64,000 nt of DNA from positions 62,001 through 126,000 of the forward strand of contig NZ_JAJVKW010000012.1 of the NCBI RefSeq assembly GCF_024198255.1, written 5' to 3'. Made by a program: the position numbers and the translations under genes. Numbering within the stretch: position 1 is the first letter of the stretch; every line of letters starts with the position of its first letter. Below are positions 1 through 8,609 of this stretch, in pieces. The notes under the pieces were generated by a model. The model had not been told where the DNA came from, searched no databases, and worked only from the letters and a program-made list of their open reading frames with translations. Source of the stretch: Myxococcus guangdongensis. Lineage in GTDB: Bacteria > Myxococcota > Myxococcia > Myxococcales > Myxococcaceae.

Positions 1-1885
1 GGAACTCCATCTTCATCGCCTCCAGCACGACGAGCACATCCCCTGGCTTCACCGTGGCCCCGGGCTTCGTCTCCACGCGCAGGATGCGTCCATCCATCGG
101 CGCGAGCAGCCGCCCTGTCCCCGCCCCCTCCGCCGACTTCGGCGGACGGAACGTGACGTCCGTGAGGCACCGCGCCCCCGCGCCCAGGTCCAACCACAGC
201 GAGTCCCCAGCGCGCAGATACCGCCCTCGCCCCCGAGCCCCCGCGACGGCGTAGTCGAACACGCCCTCCGCGAGCCCCAGCACGGAGACCTCCAGCTTCT
301 CCTCGCCCGCGACGACCTCGTACTGCTCCGCCGTCACCGGGCGCACGGAGACCTTCGCCTCGCCGCTCCGGTCCTCGAGCGTCATCGTCACTGCGTGCGA
401 ATACGCCGTGTTCCAGTTCATCAGCGAGGCATCCACCCCGCGCGTCCGCGACAGCCGCAGCGCCTCGTCATGGAACAGGGCCACCGCCGCCAGCGTCCGC
501 TCGCGCGTGCTCGTGCGGTACAGCCGCTCCAGCGTCGCGCCGTCCGCGTGCTTGCCGATGAAGCCCGTGTCGTACGCCCCCGAGCGGAACGCGCCATCCT
601 CCAGCACGTGCAGCAGCAGGTCCTTGTTCGTGGTGACGCCGAACACGGTGAGCTCGTGCAGCGCCTCCACGAGCCGCCGCCGCGCCATCTCACGGTCCGC
701 GCCGTACGCAATCACCTTCGCCTGCATGGAGTCGTAGAAGGGCGGGATGTCCTGCCCCTCGCGCACGCCATGGTCGATGCGCACACCCTCGCGCGAGGGC
801 AGCCGCCACGTGAGCAGCTTCCCCGCCTGCGGCGCGTACTGGTTCGCCGGATCCTCGGCGCACAGCCGCACCTCGATGGCGTGGCCCGTCCAGGTGATGT
901 CCTCCTGCGCGCGCGGCAGCTTCTCGCCGGAGGCGACCCGCAGCTGCCACTCCACCAGGTCCAGCCCGGTAATCAGCTCCGTGACGGGGTGCTCCACCTG
1001 GAGACGCGTGTTCATCTCCATGAAGTAGAACTCGCCATTCGGCGCCAGCAGGAACTCGATGGTGCCCGCGCCCTTGTAGGCAATCGCCTTGGCCGCCGTG
1101 ACAGCCACCTGCCCCATCTTCTCGCGCAGCAGCGGGTGCACCGCGGGTGACGGGCTCTCCTCGACGATCTTCTGGTGACGCCGCTGCACCGAGCAGTCGC
1201 GCTCGCCCAGGTGCACCGCGTTGCCGTGCTCGTCCGCGAAGACCTGGATCTCCACGTGCCGCGCGTTGATGACCGCGCGCTCCAGGATGAGCTCTCCGCT
1301 GCCGAACGCGTTCGTGGCCTCCGAGCGGGCGCCCTTCAGCGCGGCCTTCAGCTGCGACGCCTCGTGCACCAGCCGCATGCCGCGTCCACCACCACCCGCG
1401 GCCGCCTTCACCATCAGCGGGAAGCCGATGCGCTCGCCCTCCTTCACCAGCGCGTCATCGTCCGCGTCCGAGGCCTCGTAGCCCGGGATGCAGGGCACGC
1501 CCGCGGCGATCATCCGCAGCTTGGCCTGACGCTTGTTGCCCATCAGCGTGATGGCCTCCGCGTCCGGACCGATGAACACCAGCCCCGCGTCCTTGCACGC
1601 GCGCGCGAAGGCCGCGTTCTCGGAGAGGAAGCCGTAGCCCGGGTGGATGGCCTGCGCCCCCGACGCCTTCGCCGCGCCGATGAGCTTCTCGATGACCAGG
1701 TACGACTCCTTCGCGGGCGACGGGCCGATGGGCACCGCCTCGTCCGCGGCGAGCACGTGCGGCGCGCCCCGGTCCGCCTCCGAGAACACCGCCACCGTCC
1801 GGAAGCCGAGTCGCTTGCAGGTGCGAATCACCCGCACCGCGATTTCACCCCGGTTCGCGATGAGGACCTTGTTGAAACGCTCCAT
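1..1885 (-). CDS. Acyl-CoA carboxylase alpha subunit (biotin carboxylase plus biotinyl domain), 3' end off window
   Basis: The start ATG at 1885 opens with ERFNKVLIANRGEIA, the classic biotin carboxylase N-terminus. An ATP-grasp stretch rich in GGGGRGMR follows, then EIQVFAD, ERDCSVQRRHQK and EMNTRLQVEHPVTE. The reading frame runs off the left edge just after EAMKM, the biotin-attachment motif, so about 628 residues are present and only a short C-terminus is missing. By family it carboxylates biotin with ATP and bicarbonate and works with the carboxyltransferase encoded 14 bp upstream. Pairing with an AtuA-like gene suggests geranyl-CoA carboxylase (AtuF-like). A methylcrotonyl-CoA or general acyl-CoA carboxylase is equally compatible with the sequence. 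A GAGGAG-like ribosome site precedes the start. Confidence 0.9.
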   Translation of the reverse strand, partial: MERFNKVLIANRGEIAVRVIRTCKRLGFRTVAVFSEADRGAPHVLAADEAVPIGPSPAKESYLVIEKLIGAAKASGAQAIHPGYGFLSENAAFARACKDAGLVFIGPDAEAITLMGNKRQAKLRMIAAGVPCIPGYEASDADDDALVKEGERIGFPLMVKAAAGGGGRGMRLVHEASQLKAALKGARSEATNAFGSGELILERAVINARHVEIQVFADEHGNAVHLGERDCSVQRRHQKIVEESPSPAVHPLLREKMGQVAVTAAKAIAYKGAGTIEFLLAPNGEFYFMEMNTRLQVEHPVTELITGLDLVEWQLRVASGEKLPRAQEDITWTGHAIEVRLCAEDPANQYAPQAGKLLTWRLPSREGVRIDHGVREGQDIPPFYDSMQAKVIAYGADREMARRRLVEALHELTVFGVTTNKDLLLHVLEDGAFRSGAYDTGFIGKHADGATLERLYRTSTRERTLAAVALFHDEALRLSRTRGVDASLMNWNTAYSHAVTMTLEDRSGEAKVSVRPVTAEQYEVVAGEEKLEVSVLGLAEGVFDYAVAGARGRGRYLRAGDSLWLDLGAGARCLTDVTFRPPKSAEGAGTGRLLAPMDGRILRVETKPGATVKPGDVLVVLEAMKMEF

Positions 1886-1899
1886 CCCGTCCGCTCCTC

Positions 1900-3516
1900 T
1901 CACAGGCGTGCGACTCCGAAGCTGTTGGGGTTCACCTGCCGCCCCTCCGCCTCGCGGCAGATGGACAGCACGAACCCGAGCACCCGCCGCGTGTCGCGCG
2001 GGTCGATGATGCCGTCGTCGAACAGCCGCGCCGAGGCGTTGAAGGGATGCGACTCCTTGTCGAACTGGTCGACGATGGGCTGCGTGAAGGCGCGGATGGC
2101 CTCCTCGTCCACCACCTCGCCCCCGCGCGCCAGCTTCTCGCCGAAGACGATGGACATCACCTTCGCCGCCTGCTCGCCGCCCATCACCGCCGTGCGCGCG
2201 TTGGGCCACGCGAAGATGAAGCGCGGGTGGAACGGACGTCCGCACATGCCGTAGTTGCCCGCGCCGAACGAGCCGCCCACCAGCAGCGTCACCTGCGGCA
2301 CCGTGGCGTTGGCCACCGCCTGAATCATCTTCGAGCCGTGCTTGACGATGCCGCCCTGCTCCGGCTGCGTCCCCACCAGGTACCCCGTGGTGTTCTGCAG
2401 GTACACGATGGGCGTGTTCGACTGGCAGCACAGCTGGATGAACTGCGCCGCCTTCGTCGCGCCCTTCGGGCTGATGGGCCCGTTGTTGCCGATGATGCCG
2501 ATGGGCGCGCCGAACAGGCTCGCCCAGCCGCAGACGGTGTGCGCGTCGTACGCGTCCTTGAAGCCCGTGAACTCCGAGCCGTCCACGACGCGCGCGATGA
2601 TTTCGCGGCAGTCATAGGGCTTGCGGTAGTCCGGAGGAATCGCGCCGGCCAGCTCGTCCGGCGAGTACAGCGGCTCCGCGTAGGGCGCCTTCGCCTGGGC
2701 CGCCAGTCGCTCGTTCCACCCGAGCTTCGACACGATTTCGCGCGCCATGCGGATGGCGTCGGCGTCGTCCTCGGCCAGGTAGTCCGCGGTGCCCGCGACC
2801 GTGGCATGCATCTCCGCGCCGCCCAGGTCCTCGTCCGTGGCCACCTCGCCCGTGGCCGCCTTGAGCAGCGGCGGCCCCGCGAGGAACACCTTCGCCTTCT
2901 TCTTCACCATCACCACGTAGTCGGACAGGCCCGGCAGGTACGCGCCGCCCGCCGTGCTGGAGCCGTGGACCACGGTGACTTGCGGGATGCCCGCCGCGGA
3001 CAGCCGCGCCTGGTTGTAGAAGGTCTCCCCGCCCGGGATGAAGATCTCCTGCTGGTACATCAGGTTCGCGCCGCCGCTCTCCACCAGCGACACCATGGGC
3101 AGCTTGTTCTGCAGCGCGATGGCCTGCCCGCGCAGCGCCTTCTGCACGCCCCACGGCGACGCGGTGCCGCCCTTGATGGCGGAGTTGTTCACGAAGACGA
3201 AGCACCGCACCCCGGACACGTAGCCGATGCCCGCGATGCTGTTGCCTCCCGCCAGCGAGCCGTCGCTGTCGTCGTGGTAGCCGTAGCCACACAGCGTGGA
3301 CAGCTCCAGGAACGGCGAGCCCCGGTCCAGCAGCATCATCAGCCGCTCGCGCGGGAGCATCTGGCCGCGCTTGTGGAACTTCTCGCGCGCCTTCTCCTCG
3401 GTGGCGCGCACCTTGGCCTCGACGCCGCGCAGCTCGCCCAACCTCGCGAGCATGTCCGCGCGCTGCGCCTGGAACGTCTCCGAGCCCGTGTTGACCCTGG
3501 AAGTGATTTTCGGCAT
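1900..3516 (-). CDS. Acyl-CoA carboxylase beta subunit (carboxyltransferase)
   Basis: A 538-residue carboxyltransferase, starting at MPKITSRVNTGSE. An upstream in-frame start would lie inside the AtuA-like gene, whereas this ATG follows that gene's stop by 5 bp. The protein has the LLPRERL segment near residue 55, the GGTASPWG and VESGGANLMYQ region, GSSTAGGAYLPG, and a C-terminal NNTGY-like and GGSFGAGNYGMCGR oxyanion region, all usual for methylcrotonyl- and geranyl-CoA carboxylase beta subunits. It transfers carboxylate from biotin to a branched enoyl-CoA. It is the middle gene of a three-gene operon. Substrate cannot be fixed from sequence alone, but the neighbour favours the acyclic terpene or related branched-chain pathway. 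Confidence 0.9.
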   Translation of the reverse strand: MPKITSRVNTGSETFQAQRADMLARLGELRGVEAKVRATEEKAREKFHKRGQMLPRERLMMLLDRGSPFLELSTLCGYGYHDDSDGSLAGGNSIAGIGYVSGVRCFVFVNNSAIKGGTASPWGVQKALRGQAIALQNKLPMVSLVESGGANLMYQQEIFIPGGETFYNQARLSAAGIPQVTVVHGSSTAGGAYLPGLSDYVVMVKKKAKVFLAGPPLLKAATGEVATDEDLGGAEMHATVAGTADYLAEDDADAIRMAREIVSKLGWNERLAAQAKAPYAEPLYSPDELAGAIPPDYRKPYDCREIIARVVDGSEFTGFKDAYDAHTVCGWASLFGAPIGIIGNNGPISPKGATKAAQFIQLCCQSNTPIVYLQNTTGYLVGTQPEQGGIVKHGSKMIQAVANATVPQVTLLVGGSFGAGNYGMCGRPFHPRFIFAWPNARTAVMGGEQAAKVMSIVFGEKLARGGEVVDEEAIRAFTQPIVDQFDKESHPFNASARLFDDGIIDPRDTRRVLGFVLSICREAEGRQVNPNSFGVARL

Positions 3517-3521
3517 CGACC

Positions 3522-5231
3522 TCACCCCTCTCCTTCGCGCAGCAGCGACTCGGGAATGTCCACGTGGCGCGAGCGCAGCCACTCGCCCAGCGCCTTGCCC
3601 TGCGGGTCGAAGCGCGTCGACGACGACACGCCCTCACCCAGGATTCCATCGACCGTGAAGTTCAACCCCCGCAGCTTCGGGAACACGTGCCGCTCCACCG
3701 GGAAGGCCGCGGCCTCCGGGAGCAGCTCCTTCAGCTTCTCCGCCGTGAGGAAGCGCGACAGCCAGCGCCACGCCTCGTCCGAGCGCGCCCACACGCCGAT
3801 GTTCGCCATGCCGCCCTTGTCACCACTGCGCGTCGCCACCAGCCGCCCCAGCGGCACCCGGCGCGTCGGCTCCGAGGCCAGCGGCTCCTGCAACGGGAGC
3901 GGCTCCACCGGCGCCAGCGCCTGCGATTGCGCGGGCGGCGTGACGACGGTGCGCGTGCCATCAGGCAACACCGCCACGTGCTCCACCTTGCTCGCGTCGA
4001 CATAGGCGGGCGTGTAGACACCATACGGCGCGCCATCCGAGGGCGGCGCCGTCATGGTGAAGCCCGGATACGTGCCCAGCGCCAGCTCCACCGCGGCGCC
4101 GCTGAACGCCCGGCCGATGAGTTTCTGGTCCGGGTCCTTCACCACCACCCGCAGGAACGCGGCGGCCTGCTCCTCCGTGGCCGCGTCCTCGCGGTCCGTG
4201 CGCACCAGCGTCCAGTGCGCCTCGCTCGGCTTGCGCGTGAGCGCCGCCTCCATCTGCTCGCGGATGAGCCGCGCCTTGTCCTCGATGTCCAGGCCCACGA
4301 GGACGAACGTCGCCTCGTTCTTGTAGCCGCCCAGGTGGTTGAGGCACACCTTCACCGTGGGCGGAGGCGGCTCGCCGCGCACGCCGCTGATGCGCACCCG
4401 GTCCTTGCCGTCCGCCGTCAGGGCAATCGAGTCGAACCGCGCCGTGGCGTCCGGCCCCGCGTAGCGCGCGCCCGTGACTTCATAGAGCAGCTGCGCGAGC
4501 ACCGTGTCCACCGTCACCGCGCCGCCCGTGCCCGCGTGCTTGGAGATGACGGACGAGCCGTCCGCGAACACCTCCGCCAGTGGGAAGCCCGGACGGCGGA
4601 CGTCGATCTCCTTGAAGAAGGAGTAGTTGCCGCCCGTGGCCTGCGTGCCGCACTCCAGCACGTGACCCGCGACCATCGCGCCCGCGAGCCGGTCCCAGTC
4701 GTCCTTCTTCCAACCAAAGTGCGCGGCGGCCGGCCCCACCACCAGCGAGGCGTCCGTCACGCGTCCGGTGACGACGATGTCCGCGCCCGCGCGCAGGCAC
4801 TCGGCGATGCCCCAACCGCCCAGGTACGCGTTCGCGGTGATGGGCGAGCCCAGGCCCAGCGCGTCCGCGCTGCCGGAGAGGTCATCCCCCTCCACGTGCG
4901 CGATGCGAGCCTTGAGCCCCAGCTTGTCGTTGAGCGCACGCAGCGCCTCCGCGAGCCCGGCCGGATTCAGGCCTCCCGCGTTGGCGACGATGCGCACCTT
5001 CTTCTCCAGCGCCAATCCCAGACACTGCTCCATCTGCCGCAGGAAGGTCTTGGCGTAGCCGGTGGCCGGGTCCTTCATCCGGTCCCGACCGAGAATCAAC
5101 ATCGTCAGCTCCGCCAGGTAGTCGCCCGTGAGGACGTCCAACTGGCCGCCCTCGAGCATCTCCCGGACGGCCGAGAACCGGTCACCGTAGAAACCCGAGG
5201 CGTTGCCGATACGGAGGGGGGACTCGCTCAT
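3522..5231 (-). CDS. atuA: Acyclic terpene utilisation AtuA family protein
   Basis: A 569-residue protein beginning MSESPLRIGNASGFYGDR. It has the long DUF1446-type N-terminal domain (motifs VRIVANAGGLNPAGLAEAL and GWGIAECLRAGADIVVTGR) and a C-terminal AtuA-like domain with ATRSGDKGGMANIGV. AtuA proteins are needed for citronellol/geraniol catabolism in Pseudomonas, but their biochemical step is unsettled. It is the first gene of the leftward carboxylase operon, with a 5-bp gap to the carboxyltransferase. The promoter lies in the divergent gap that holds the 5281-5306 palindrome, so control by the adjacent TetR protein is likely. AtuD- and AtuE-like genes are not seen here. They may lie beyond the left edge or be absent. 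Confidence 0.85.
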   Translation of the reverse strand: MSESPLRIGNASGFYGDRFSAVREMLEGGQLDVLTGDYLAELTMLILGRDRMKDPATGYAKTFLRQMEQCLGLALEKKVRIVANAGGLNPAGLAEALRALNDKLGLKARIAHVEGDDLSGSADALGLGSPITANAYLGGWGIAECLRAGADIVVTGRVTDASLVVGPAAAHFGWKKDDWDRLAGAMVAGHVLECGTQATGGNYSFFKEIDVRRPGFPLAEVFADGSSVISKHAGTGGAVTVDTVLAQLLYEVTGARYAGPDATARFDSIALTADGKDRVRISGVRGEPPPPTVKVCLNHLGGYKNEATFVLVGLDIEDKARLIREQMEAALTRKPSEAHWTLVRTDREDAATEEQAAAFLRVVVKDPDQKLIGRAFSGAAVELALGTYPGFTMTAPPSDGAPYGVYTPAYVDASKVEHVAVLPDGTRTVVTPPAQSQALAPVEPLPLQEPLASEPTRRVPLGRLVATRSGDKGGMANIGVWARSDEAWRWLSRFLTAEKLKELLPEAAAFPVERHVFPKLRGLNFTVDGILGEGVSSSTRFDPQGKALGEWLRSRHVDIPESLLREGEG

Positions 5232-5280
5232 GCGCTCTCCACGTCCAGCCTGAATGCAGGCAGTGTGGGAGGCCATGCCT

Positions 5281-5306
5281 AAAAAAGCAAGCGCGCTTGC
5301 TTTTTT
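5281..5306. promoter_or_regulatory. Perfect 26-bp palindrome, probable TetR operator
   Basis: Each half-site is AAAAAAGCAAGCG and its exact complement, centred between the divergent atuA-like and tetR genes (51 bp from the atuA start, 26 bp from the tetR start). A symmetric site in a divergent gap beside a TetR gene is the usual layout of an autoregulated operator. The outer A/T runs would also make this a strong bidirectional hairpin, but position argues for an operator. Confidence 0.7.
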
Positions 5307-5331
5307 CCAAGGTGGCTTCCAAGCTGACCTC

Positions 5332-5967
5332 GTGAGCGAGGCACCGGCCGCGACAGGACGACAGGAGCAGGAGCGCAGCCGCGTCACCCGGCAGCGACTG
5401 ATGGAGGCGGCCATCGGCGCCCTGTCGGAGCTGGGGTGGGCGGGCGCGACGATGACGGTCATCGCCGAGCGGGCCGGCGTGTCGCGCGGCGCCTGTCAGC
5501 ACCACTTCCCCACGCGCGGTGATTTGGTGGCGGCCGCCGTCGAGTACGTCGGCCATCAGCAGATGGAGGAGCTCGGTCGGCGGGCGGCCCGGCTGCCAGC
5601 GGACCAGCGGCGCACGGAGAGCATCCTCCACATGCTGGCGGGCTTCTACACGCACCCCCTGTTCGTCGCGGCCGTGCAGCTCTGGGTGGCGGCGAGCACG
5701 GACGAGGAGCTGCGCTCGCAGCTGGTGCCGGTGGAGACGAAGGTGGGGCGGGAGGTGCACCGGCTGACGGTGTCGCTGCTCGGCGTGGACGAGCGCGAGC
5801 CGGGGGTGCGCGAGCTGGTGCAGGCGACGCTGGATCTGGTGCGCGGCCTGGGGCTCGCGAACCTGCTGCGCGACGACAGCGCGCGGCGAAAGAAGATTCT
5901 CCACCGCTGGGCGCTCACGCTGGAGGACGCGCTGCGTCCCCGGTCCGGGCGCAAGGCGGGGGACTGA
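5332..5967 (+). CDS. TetR/AcrR family transcriptional regulator
   Basis: A 211-residue protein from a GTG at 5332. Longer readings from upstream would begin inside or before the palindromic operator, so this start is preferred. The N-terminal helix-turn-helix is clear (ATMTVIAERAGVSRGACQHHFP, then TRGDLVAAAVEY) at residues 35-65. The rest is a helical ligand-binding domain. It is divergent to the AtuA/carboxylase operon and upstream of an SDR gene, so it probably represses both in the absence of an acyl-CoA or terpenoid ligand. The role is inferred from layout. The family call is firm. Confidence 0.85.
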   Translation: MSEAPAATGRQEQERSRVTRQRLMEAAIGALSELGWAGATMTVIAERAGVSRGACQHHFPTRGDLVAAAVEYVGHQQMEELGRRAARLPADQRRTESILHMLAGFYTHPLFVAAVQLWVAASTDEELRSQLVPVETKVGREVHRLTVSLLGVDEREPGVRELVQATLDLVRGLGLANLLRDDSARRKKILHRWALTLEDALRPRSGRKAGD

Positions 5968-6043
5968 CGGGCCGCGACGTTTCCAGGCGGCAGGCGACAA
6001 CACGCCCCGACGACACTCGGGCGGGGCCACATCGGGAGAGCAC

Positions 6044-6925
6044 ATGGGCTACCGCTCCGTATTCGCGCCAGGGTTGTTCAAGGGACAGAACATCATCGTG
6101 ACCGGAGGCGGCAGTGGCATCGGCCGCTGTACCGCGCACGAGCTGGCGGCGCTCGGCGCGCACGTCGTCCTGGTGGGCCGCAAGCCGGACAAGCTGGAGA
6201 AGGTGGCGGCGGAGCTTCGCGAGGACGGCGGCGAGTGCTCGCTGGAGACGGTGGACATCCGCGACGAGGAGGGCGTGAAGGCCACCGTGGCGCGCATCGT
6301 CGCCGCGCGTGGGCGCATCCACGGGCTGGTGAACAACGCGGGCGGACAGTTCCCCTCGCCGCTGTCGGCCATCTCGAAGAAGGGCTTCGAGGCGGTGGTG
6401 GCCACCAACCTGACCGGTGGCTTCCTGGTGGCGCGTGAGGTGTTCAACCAGTCGATGAGCCAGACGGGCGGCGCCATCGTCAACATGCTCGCGGACGCGT
6501 GGGGCGGCATGCCGGGCATGGGGCACTCGGGCGCGGCGCGCATGGGCATGCTCAACCTGACGCAGACGGCGGCGGTGGAGTGGGCCTTCGCCGGGGTGCG
6601 CGTCAACGCGGTGGCGCCCGGGTGGGTGGCCTCCAGCGGCATGGACAGCTATCAGGACGAGGGCGTCAAGGCGCTCATCCCCATGCTCAAGCAGGAGGTG
6701 CCGCTGCACCGGCTCGCCACCGAGGCCGAGGTGAGCGGCGCGATTGTGTTCCTGCTCTCGGACGTGGCCGCGTTCATCACCGGCGAGGTCATCAAGATTG
6801 ACGGCGGCGCGTCCTGCAACACCAAGATTTTCCCGCTGGAGGAGACCAGCGCCTCCAAGCCCTACGAGGGCTTCCACCGCGCCGCGGCGCCGCGCATCCT
6901 GGGGGGTGGCTCCGCGAAGGAATGA
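6044..6925 (+). CDS. SDR family oxidoreductase, enoyl-CoA-reductase-like
   Basis: A 293-residue Rossmann enzyme with the TGGGSGIGR nucleotide motif near residue 20, NNAGG near 100 and an APGW-containing C-terminal segment. The usual YxxxK catalytic motif is absent: the corresponding place reads HSGAARMG. That form is known to me from peroxisomal trans-2-enoyl-CoA reductase and dienoyl-CoA reductase-like SDRs, which act on CoA thioesters. This fits its place beside the acyl-CoA carboxylase operon, and Atu clusters also carry SDR genes. A GGGAGAG ribosome site lies just upstream. It probably reduces or oxidises a branched acyl-CoA or terpenoid intermediate. The exact substrate is unknown. Confidence 0.8.
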   Translation: MGYRSVFAPGLFKGQNIIVTGGGSGIGRCTAHELAALGAHVVLVGRKPDKLEKVAAELREDGGECSLETVDIRDEEGVKATVARIVAARGRIHGLVNNAGGQFPSPLSAISKKGFEAVVATNLTGGFLVAREVFNQSMSQTGGAIVNMLADAWGGMPGMGHSGAARMGMLNLTQTAAVEWAFAGVRVNAVAPGWVASSGMDSYQDEGVKALIPMLKQEVPLHRLATEAEVSGAIVFLLSDVAAFITGEVIKIDGGASCNTKIFPLEETSASKPYEGFHRAAAPRILGGGSAKE

Positions 6926-6962
6926 GTTCCGTCCCACCTCACCGCCATGACAAGAATCCGGG

Positions 6963-8417
6963 ATGGCATTCCGGGTTCTCTGGGTGGGGTGGATGCTGGC
7001 GATGATGTCGGGCTGCGCGAGCACGCGGACGCTGCCTCCTCGCGAGGATGACGTTGTCTGGACCGAGGTCCGCAGCCGACACTTCCGCGTCCTGACGAAC
7101 GTGGAGCCCCAGGCGGCCACGCGCGCAGCGCTCGAGCTGGAGACGCTCCGCGGCGCCGTGTCGCGGCTGTGGGGCGGGGGCGAGGACATCCCTGGTTCGA
7201 TGGACGTCGTGCTCCTGCGCGACGCGGCCGAGCTGGAGGCGCTCGTCCCTGGGAGCTCCGGTGGGTTCTCCGCGATGTCCTCCGAGGGGGCGCTGCTCGT
7301 CATCGCCCAGGAGGATTCGGAGCGAGGAGCGCGGACGCGGGCCCGCGCGCTGGGCTACGAGCTGAGCCGCCGCGTGTTGCAGAGTCGTCCCCGGTGGCTC
7401 GCGGAGGGGCTCGCCCGCTACCTGGAGACCGCGCACGTCGAGCGCGACACCCGTGAGGCCGTGCTGGGACGGGAGGACACTGCCAGCCTGGAGCTCGTTC
7501 GCGAGAAGGGGTGGCTCGACATCGACGCGCTCTGGGCGCAGGAGCACGTGCTGAAGCCGAGCCCCGAGGAGCAGCAGTGGCGCGATGCCTCCGCGTGGCT
7601 CTGGGTGCACTTCCTCGCGCAGGAGCAACCGGCGCGCTTCGGCAAGTGGCTCGCCTTGCTGGCCCAGGGAGAGGGCTCGCGCGCCACGTGGGACGCGACC
7701 TTCGGGGACCTGGACGCGCTGCGGAAGGGTGTGCGCCAGCATGCCGCGCGCGAGCGGTATGTCCCTCGCGCCTCGCCGCTTCCCGCAGTCACTGAGGAGG
7801 TCACCGTGCGCGCGCTCAGCGCCGCCGACGGCCACGTCCTGCGCGCGCGGGTCCTGATGGATGCGCCAGGGAGGGACGCTCGCAAGGAGGCGCTCGCCGA
7901 GGTCCAGCGGGCCCTGGGCGAAGCGCCGACCCACGTCGACGCGGCGACGCTCGCCTCGCGCTTGTCGGAGGACACACCGGAGCATCTCCAGCGAGCCCAC
8001 TCGTTGGTGCGAGACCATCCCGAGAACGCGCGCGCCTGGATGCTGCTGGCGGAGTTGCTGGACCCGTCCCTCGAACCGGGCGCGCAAGCGGATGCGCGAC
8101 GACGCGCGGCCAGCCTGGTCCGCGATGACGTCTCCACCATCGTGCGCGTCGCCGACAGCTACAACGCGACGAACCACCTGGAGGAAGGCCTGCCCACGGC
8201 CCGCCGCGCCCTGGGACTGGACCCTCGCAGCCCCGCCGCGCTGACGTCCCTGGCCTTCCTGTCCTTCCGCTTCGAGGGCTGCTCCGAGGCGAAGCGTCTC
8301 CAGTTCCAGGTCCGGGACATGCTCGATGGGTCCACCACCGCCGACTTCCGTGAGGCGATGGAGCAACGACTCCTCACCTTCGAGCGCAAGTGCAACGCCA
8401 ACCGGCCTCATCGCTGA
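6963..8417 (+). CDS. Lipoprotein with degenerate peptidase-like domain and TPR-like C-terminus
   Basis: A 484-residue protein with a lipoprotein signal ending MMSGC near residue 19. The middle (about 30-270) matches the paralogue at 8610-10091, including RPRWLAEGLARYLE. But the zinc-binding HExxH of the paralogue is replaced by R-A-L-G-Y, losing both histidines and the glutamate, while the downstream glutamate stays. The C-terminal third has TPR-like helical repeats (RAWMLLAELL, ARRALGLDPRSPAAL). I infer an outer-membrane or periplasmic lipoprotein whose peptidase fold has become non-catalytic. The two genes are tandem duplicates that share upstream bases around the start. Confidence 0.8.
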   Translation: MAFRVLWVGWMLAMMSGCASTRTLPPREDDVVWTEVRSRHFRVLTNVEPQAATRAALELETLRGAVSRLWGGGEDIPGSMDVVLLRDAAELEALVPGSSGGFSAMSSEGALLVIAQEDSERGARTRARALGYELSRRVLQSRPRWLAEGLARYLETAHVERDTREAVLGREDTASLELVREKGWLDIDALWAQEHVLKPSPEEQQWRDASAWLWVHFLAQEQPARFGKWLALLAQGEGSRATWDATFGDLDALRKGVRQHAARERYVPRASPLPAVTEEVTVRALSAADGHVLRARVLMDAPGRDARKEALAEVQRALGEAPTHVDAATLASRLSEDTPEHLQRAHSLVRDHPENARAWMLLAELLDPSLEPGAQADARRRAASLVRDDVSTIVRVADSYNATNHLEEGLPTARRALGLDPRSPAALTSLAFLSFRFEGCSEAKRLQFQVRDMLDGSTTADFREAMEQRLLTFERKCNANRPHR

Positions 8418-8609
8418 GCCTGCCTACCCCCGCGTGAGTGCGTACCTACATACCGCATGAGCGGCATCGAAGCTTCCTAGCCAGGCACGAACTCCACGCT
8501 TAGTTCTCCCGCCGCTCTACCTGACTCGCGAGCGACCGGTACAGCCCCTCGTGCTGGGACAGCTCGCGAATGACTCGCCCCACGGGGACGACTGTGTCAG
8601 TAATCCGGC

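Noticed and set aside
5254..5331. N-terminal extension of the TetR protein from an upstream ATG
   Set aside because: It would translate through the palindromic operator and add a segment not typical of the family. The GTG at 5332 gives the normal length.
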